From Halomarina litorea (GTDB lineage Archaea > Halobacteriota > Halobacteria > Halobacteriales > Haloarculaceae), in NCBI RefSeq assembly GCF_024227715.1, contig NZ_CP100448.1, forward strand, positions 1,545,655 through 1,609,654: a stretch of 64,000 nucleotides of DNA. The letters are read 5' to 3'. Positions 59,620 through 64,000 of the stretch are shown here, piece by piece (the first letter of the stretch is position 1; every line of letters starts with the position of its first letter). The position numbers and the translations under genes were made by a program. The notes below the pieces were generated by a model that did no database searches, had not been told where the DNA came from, and saw only the letters and a list, made by a program, of their open reading frames with translations.

Positions 59620-60675
59620 ATGAGCAACGACCGGGTGAGTCTGCGGTCGGTCCCGCGCGCCGTCGTCAACGAGATACGGGAGGAGAACGTCCCGTTCATG
59701 GCGGGCAGCATCGCCTACCAGGCGTTCGTCTCGCTGATTCCGCTCCTCATCCTCGCGTTCGTGGTGGTGACCGTCGTGGGCGACCAGCAACTGGCCCAGC
59801 GTGTGGTCGCGGCCACCGAGGGGTCGCTCCCCGACAGCGCACAGACGCTCCTCTCGGACATCATCGTGGGTTCAGAGAGCGCGGCGGGCGTCTCCGTCAT
59901 CGGCGTCGTGACGCTGACGTGGGGGGCGCTGAAGATTTTCCGCGGCCTCGACACCGCCTTCTCCGAGATATTCGACACCGACGAGCAGAACTCCCTGCCC
60001 GACCAGATCAAGGACGGCCTCGTCGTCCTCGTCGTCCTCATCGTGGCCGTCATCGCGGCCGTCGTCGCGGGGACGGCCGTCGCCGCGCTGAACGTCCCGT
60101 TCCTCGGCGTCGTCAGCACGCTCCTTCTGCTGGTGGTCCTGACGGGCGCGTTCGTCCCGATGTACTACCTCTTCCCGGACCTCGACCTCCCGATGCGCCA
60201 CGTCCTGCCCGGCGCGGCGTTCGCCGCCGTGGGCTGGACCGCCTTGCAGGCGCTCTTCTCCGTGTACGTCGCCGTCTCGGGGAAGGCCGACGCCTACGGC
60301 GTCCTCGGCGCGGTCCTGTTGCTCGTGACGTGGCTCTACTTCTCGGGACTGGTCCTGCTCGTCGGCGCGACGCTCAACTCCGTCCTCGCGGGCCGGACGG
60401 GACAGTCCGTCGAGGAAGACGAGGACGCGGAGTCGACCGACACCCTCCCCGACCTGGAGGAGGGCGAGTCGCCCGCGCTCGCCGCCGACCGAACCGCCGC
60501 GCGCATCGAGGAGTCCGTCTCGCGGCGCGAGCGGCGCGAACTCGCCCGCGAGAACGCCGACCTGCGGAGCGAGCGCGACCGACTACGCCGACAGAACCAC
60601 CGCCTGCGCCGGGAACTCGGGTACCGTCGCCAGCCGACGTGGGCGCGCCTCTACCGCCGACTGCGCGGCGACTGA
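59620..60675 (+). CDS. YihY/BrkB-family membrane protein
   Basis: 351 residues. About six hydrophobic segments fill residues 25-265, with the family patterns VPFMAGSIAYQAFVSLIPLL, LTWGALKIFRGLDTAFSEIF and VTWLYFSGLVLLVGATLNS. The C-terminal ~90 residues are a charged coiled coil (RRERRELARENADLRSERDR). The function of the family is not established. Its 3' end overlaps the end of hflX by 25 bp. Confidence 0.87.
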   Translation: MSNDRVSLRSVPRAVVNEIREENVPFMAGSIAYQAFVSLIPLLILAFVVVTVVGDQQLAQRVVAATEGSLPDSAQTLLSDIIVGSESAAGVSVIGVVTLTWGALKIFRGLDTAFSEIFDTDEQNSLPDQIKDGLVVLVVLIVAVIAAVVAGTAVAALNVPFLGVVSTLLLLVVLTGAFVPMYYLFPDLDLPMRHVLPGAAFAAVGWTALQALFSVYVAVSGKADAYGVLGAVLLLVTWLYFSGLVLLVGATLNSVLAGRTGQSVEEDEDAESTDTLPDLEEGESPALAADRTAARIEESVSRRERRELARENADLRSERDRLRRQNHRLRRELGYRRQPTWARLYRRLRGD

Positions 60676-61952
60676 CGGGGCCGTTCTACATCCGCGGCCC
60701 GTCGCTCCGCGCGTTCGACCACGGCGGGACGGCCCGCGAGCGCGACGGTCACCGTCCCGTCGCGGTAGGTCACGTCGCGCACGTCCGCGTGGTCGTAGGC
60801 CCACGAGACGAACGACATCGCTTCGCCGCAGTTCGGCACGTCGAGTGTCGTGGTCCGTTCGGGGAGACACTCCCGGACGCGGGCGCTGAGCGTACCGACG
60901 CCGGTTCCTTCTGTTGCGCTACAGGCGACGGGGTCGCGGTCCAGTCCGGCTTCGCCGACGGTTTCGTGGACAGCGTCGAGGTGGTCCTCCCCGACGCGGT
61001 CGACCTTGTTCAGGACCGGGAGCATCCGTGCCGCCTCGCCGAGGTGGTCGACGGCGGTAGCGACCTTCTCCTCGACGCGGTCGACCGGGTCACTCGCGTC
61101 CACGACCAGACAGACCACGTCGGCGTGCTCGACGGCCCCCATCGTGGACTCGAAGGAGGCGACGAGCCATCCCGGGAGGTCGGAGATGAACCCGACCGTA
61201 TCGGTGACGAGCAGACGACGACCGCCGACGGTGGCCCGCCGGGTGGTCGTCCCGAGCGTCTCGAACAGGCGGTCCGCGCTCCCGGCGGCCTCGGCGAGGT
61301 CCCCGTGGGTGCCCGACTCGACCGAGAGGTCGTCGGCCAGCCGCTGCATGAGCGTGGACTTCCCGGCGTTGGTGTAACCGGCGAGGGCGACGAGGTCGAA
61401 CCCCGCCTCTCGACGGGCGTCGTGGCGCGCCCCCGAGTCGTCCCCCAGTCGGTTCAGTTTCCGCGTGAGGACGTCGATGCGCCGCTTCAGGTCCTCGATG
61501 GGTTTTCCCTCCTCGTCGTGGCGTGTTATCTCGGTGGCCTCGTCGGTGCGAATCTCGGCGCGGAGGTGGGGCAACTGGTATCGCAGTTCCGCCCGCCTCA
61601 CTTCTAGCCGGGCACGTTCCGCCCCCGCCCCCTCGTGGAAGACGTCGAGGACGAGACGGTGACGGTCCTTCAGTCGAACTCCGTCGGGCAGTTCCGTGAC
61701 GAGGTTCTGTGCCTGTTTCGGGGTGAGCGAGGCGTCGACGACGACGCAGTCGGCACCTGTCTCCGCGACGCGGGCGGCGAGTCGGTCGACCAGTCCCGGC
61801 CCGAGGTCGTAGGCCGTGTCCTCCGGGCGGGTCTAGGTGAGGTGGTCGACTACCTCGTGACCCACGGATTCGGCGAGGGCGGCTATCTCGCCCGTCTCGG
61901 CGGGGTGCGTGTCCGTTCGCTTCGCGACGACGGTTCGATGGTGTGCTGACAT
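60651..61952 (-). pseudogene. hflX: hflX GTPase gene interrupted by an in-frame TAG at codon 40
   Basis: From the ATG at 61952 the frame is open over 434 codons except for TAG at 61833-61835. There relatives have Gln in a T-Q-T-R-x-E-D motif; here it reads HLT-stop-TRPEDTAYDLGPG. Downstream, the HflX N-terminal domain (VVVDASLTPKQAQNLVTELP, GAGAERARLEV) and the G domain are complete: GYTNAGKSTLMQ (G1), DTVGFISDLPGW (G3), LNKVDRVG (G4). The nearest internal start is a GTG at 61601, which would give about 316 residues without the N-terminal domain. HflX splits ribosomes and rescues stalled translation. One C-to-T change explains the stop. Confidence 0.8.
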
Positions 61953-62080
61953 GTGGTGTACTTGATGCTCATGGCTGTGTTCGTGGACGGATCGACGGAC
62001 AGGTGACTGGCGGGCTTTCGGCGCGCGTGCGGCGAGGGCGGCCAGTCAGAAGGTGAGGGTGCGGGTCATGCTTCGACCTA

Positions 62081-62094
62081 CCGGAACGTTCCGG
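62081..62094. repeat. 14-bp perfect palindrome between GMC and hflX genes
   Basis: CCGGAACGTTCCGG, lying 129 bases upstream of the hflX ATG in the 158-base gap. Just on its left an eight-codon frame (62046-62069, MTRTLTF, stop) reads towards hflX. Either may be a regulatory element or chance in a GC-rich gap. Confidence 0.4.
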
Positions 62095-62110
62095 CGGGGC
62101 GACAAAAGCG

Positions 62111-63757
62111 CTACTCCGGTGGGTTCCCAGAGAGGTCCGCCGCGACGTGGTCCGCGGCCTTCAGCGCCAGCGCCGCGATGGTCAGCGTGGGGTTCATCGC
62201 GCCGCTGGTGGGGAACACCGACGAGGAGGCCACCGTGAGGTTCGCCACGTCGTGGGTCCGCAGGCGGGCATCGACGACGCTCGTCTCCGGGTCCGCGCCC
62301 ATCCGGGTGGTCCCCATGTGGTGGAACGCCGGGCCGGTGTTCTCGGGACCGACGACCCAGTCGATATCGACCGCGAGTTCGTCCATCACGGCGCGCTGAA
62401 TCTCGTTGGCCCGTTCGATGGTCCGCCGGGTCCGGCCGTCGAGGTGCCACTGTACGTCCGGTACGGGGTTCCCGTAGTCGTCCGTGGTATCGGGGTCGAG
62501 GGTGACGCGGTTCTCCTCGCGGGGGAGTTGGCCGACGAGTGCGCCGATGGCGATGCCGTTGCCGTATCGCTCGCGGATTCGCTCCGCGAGGGCGTCGCCC
62601 CACCCGCCGTCGTCGAGGGCGATTCTGACCGGCGAGGGGGCGCGCACGGTGCCCGTGCCGTCGTAGTTGAGGAACTCCAGTTTGACGGGGCCGAGGTCGG
62701 CGTCGCTAGCCGGAATCGACCCGCTCGCCTGCCCGGGGTCGTCGTAGAACTGGTGGGACTCGCTGGTGAGAAAGCCGATGCGGTTGCTCCCCACCTCGCC
62801 GTCGAACGTGCCGCCCATCCCGGCGAACAGGTGGTCCATGAAGTACCGCCCGACGAGGCCCGATGAGTTGGCGAGGCCGTCGGGGTGCCGGTCCGACGCC
62901 GAGAGCAAGAGCAGTCGGGGGATCTCGACGCCCCCCGCCGCGAGGACGAACTGTCGGGCTTCGACCGTCTCCTCGCCGTTCCCCGAGGCGTACACGGCCC
63001 GGACCACCCGTTCGCTGCTCGCGTCCGTCTCCAGTCGATGGACCGGCGCTTCCGGCACCACCCGCGCGCCTGCGGCCTCGGCCTTCCGGACGTGGACCTC
63101 CGCGGTGTACTTCGCGCCCGAAGGACAGACGGGCCGGCAGGTACCGTATCCGACACAGGGCGACCGACCGTCGAACGGTTCGGAGTTGCGGGCGTTCGCC
63201 ACGGAGTGGGTGGCGATCTCGAGGCGCTCGCAGGCCGCCGCGAACAGCGAGTCGCTGTACGACGGCGGGAACGCGGGCAGGGGGTGGGGTTCCTCGCGCG
63301 GCGGGGCGAAGGGGTTGTCCGACGCGCCCGCCACGCCCATCTCGCGTTCGGCGGCGGCGTAGTACGACTGCAGGTCCTCGTAGGAGAGGGGCCAGTCGGC
63401 CCCCACGCCGTCGCGGGTGCGACGTTCGAAGTCCGCCTCGTGGAGGCGCATCACCATCCCCTGCCAGTGGAGCGTGGACCCCCCCACCCCCTTCACGCGG
63501 GCGTGGTTCAGTGGATAGTGGCGCTCGCCGGTGGTCGAGTAGGCGTCGCGCTCGCCGCCCATCCCCCACACCGACAGCGGGTGGTGTGCGGGGCGGAGCG
63601 CGCGTTCCATGCGCTCGGTCCGGTCCTCGTCCTCCCCGTCGAATCGGGGGCCCGCGTCGAGGACGGTCACGTCGTACCCCGCACTCGCGAGGCGGTGCGC
63701 GACGAGTGCGCCCGCCGGTCCCGCACCGACGACGCAGACGTCCGTCCGCCCGGTCAT
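62111..63757 (-). CDS. GMC-family oxidoreductase (gluconate 2-dehydrogenase-like large subunit)
   Basis: 548 residues from the ATG at 63757. FAD-binding GAGPAGALVAHRLASAGYDV at residues 11-30, a GMC substrate core with GVGGSTLHWQGM, an inserted Cys-containing YGTCRPVCPSGAKYT, and the C-terminal HHMGTTRMG and SSVFPTSGAMNPTLT. It oxidises a sugar or alcohol with FAD; the physiological substrate is unknown. No Tat signal is on this subunit. Its start overlaps the stop of the small-subunit gene by 4 bp, so they are one complex. Confidence 0.87.
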   Translation of the reverse strand: MTGRTDVCVVGAGPAGALVAHRLASAGYDVTVLDAGPRFDGEDEDRTERMERALRPAHHPLSVWGMGGERDAYSTTGERHYPLNHARVKGVGGSTLHWQGMVMRLHEADFERRTRDGVGADWPLSYEDLQSYYAAAEREMGVAGASDNPFAPPREEPHPLPAFPPSYSDSLFAAACERLEIATHSVANARNSEPFDGRSPCVGYGTCRPVCPSGAKYTAEVHVRKAEAAGARVVPEAPVHRLETDASSERVVRAVYASGNGEETVEARQFVLAAGGVEIPRLLLLSASDRHPDGLANSSGLVGRYFMDHLFAGMGGTFDGEVGSNRIGFLTSESHQFYDDPGQASGSIPASDADLGPVKLEFLNYDGTGTVRAPSPVRIALDDGGWGDALAERIRERYGNGIAIGALVGQLPREENRVTLDPDTTDDYGNPVPDVQWHLDGRTRRTIERANEIQRAVMDELAVDIDWVVGPENTGPAFHHMGTTRMGADPETSVVDARLRTHDVANLTVASSSVFPTSGAMNPTLTIAALALKAADHVAADLSGNPPE

Positions 63758-64000
63758 GGCTTGCGCTGGTAGGCCTCGGTGCCGCCGGGGTAGCCCACGG
63801 GGTTGCTCGCGCCGACCAGTTCCGCGCCCGTCGGCGACGTGTAGAGGGCGTACAGCAGGTCGTTCACGACGAAGTACCGGACGCGCTCGGCCCGCGACCC
63901 CTCGGGGTCCGGGTGGGCCTCCTCGGCCCCGAGTTCGCGGAGCACCGCGTCGCGCGTCTCGCGGTCCAACTCGGCGTAGGGGGCGTCGTACCACCCGCGG
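63754..64000 (-). CDS. Gluconate 2-dehydrogenase subunit 3-like protein, partial
   Basis: Only the last ~81 codons are inside the window; the gene continues past the right edge. The sequence WYDAPYAELDRETRDAVLRE, then VRYFVVNDLLYALYTSPTGA and GYPGGTEAYQRKP, fits gluconate 2-dehydrogenase subunit 3, the small Tat-carried partner of GMC-type dehydrogenases. Its stop overlaps the GMC start (ATGA). The N-terminus, where a Tat signal is expected, is not seen. Confidence 0.8.
   Translation of the reverse strand, partial: RGWYDAPYAELDRETRDAVLRELGAEEAHPDPEGSRAERVRYFVVNDLLYALYTSPTGAELVGASNPVGYPGGTEAYQRKP

Noticed and set aside
61833..61835. TAG in hflX as a pyrrolysine codon
   Set aside because: Haloarchaea are not known to encode pyrrolysine, no pyl genes are seen, and relatives have Gln here. 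A C-to-T change is simpler.
1..64000. CRISPR arrays, rRNA genes, toxin-antitoxin pairs or secondary-metabolite clusters
   Set aside because: No regularly spaced repeats, rRNA signatures or core genes of such systems were seen anywhere in the window.

Overview
The window is chromosomal DNA of a haloarchaeon (class Halobacteria). The evidence is very GC-rich coding sequence, strongly acidic proteins, Tat-type signal peptides with lipoboxes, short TATA-like elements about 27 bases before start codons, and archaeal gene families (DUF5794/5795, DpsA, TrkA-N/DHH, HflX, HerA-like ATPase, intron-bearing tRNA-Trp). High GC fills the opposite strands with long open frames; these shadows are left out.

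Layout. 1-6.8 kb (minus): a partial GT-C glycosyltransferase, a complete Fe3+ ABC transporter (binding protein, permease, ATPase) and an RGP-like sugar enzyme. The transporter and the RGP-like gene each start beside a TTAGG-N4-CCTAA inverted repeat resembling a DtxR/IdeR iron box; a third box precedes a 47-residue protein next to dpsA at 12.9-13.7 kb. 7.0-11.3 kb (plus): acetoacetyl-CoA reductase, acyl-CoA carboxylase beta and small subunit, then a two-subunit Ser-type thiolase; together these supply or consume acetoacetyl-, propionyl- and methylmalonyl-CoA. 11.3-29.3 kb: ordinary housekeeping and accessory genes (ADP-forming acyl-CoA synthetase with a DRTGG protein, halolysin-type protease, thioredoxin, citrate synthase, DHH protein, small regulators).

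29.46-33.6 kb is the clearest accessory region. It starts at tRNA-Lys and contains three further imperfect copies of the tRNA 3' end, two of them preceded by the same 17-bp inverted repeat. Between them lie a Tat lipoprotein, a decayed fragment, a DUF389 membrane protein and an orphan GvpH-like protein, in more AT-rich DNA. I read it as nested remnants of elements that integrated at tRNA-Lys; no integrase is left.

33.9-64 kb: guaB, DUF5794/5795, tRNA-Trp with its intron, TatA, DNA polymerase IV, an AMP-forming acyl-CoA synthetase, a polysaccharide deacetylase, a HerA-like ATPase, a formamidase-family amidohydrolase, tpiA, an acyl-CoA dehydrogenase, the hisC / kinase / CDP-alcohol transferase operon, hisH, a MATE exporter with its TetR regulator, YihY, hflX and a GMC oxidoreductase.

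Several genes look broken in otherwise intact surroundings: hflX has an in-frame TAG at codon 40, a VOC gene has a TGA and a frameshift, and a small membrane protein is frameshifted; a short membrane protein at 15.8 kb may be frameshifted too. These may be real decay or assembly errors, and raw reads would decide.
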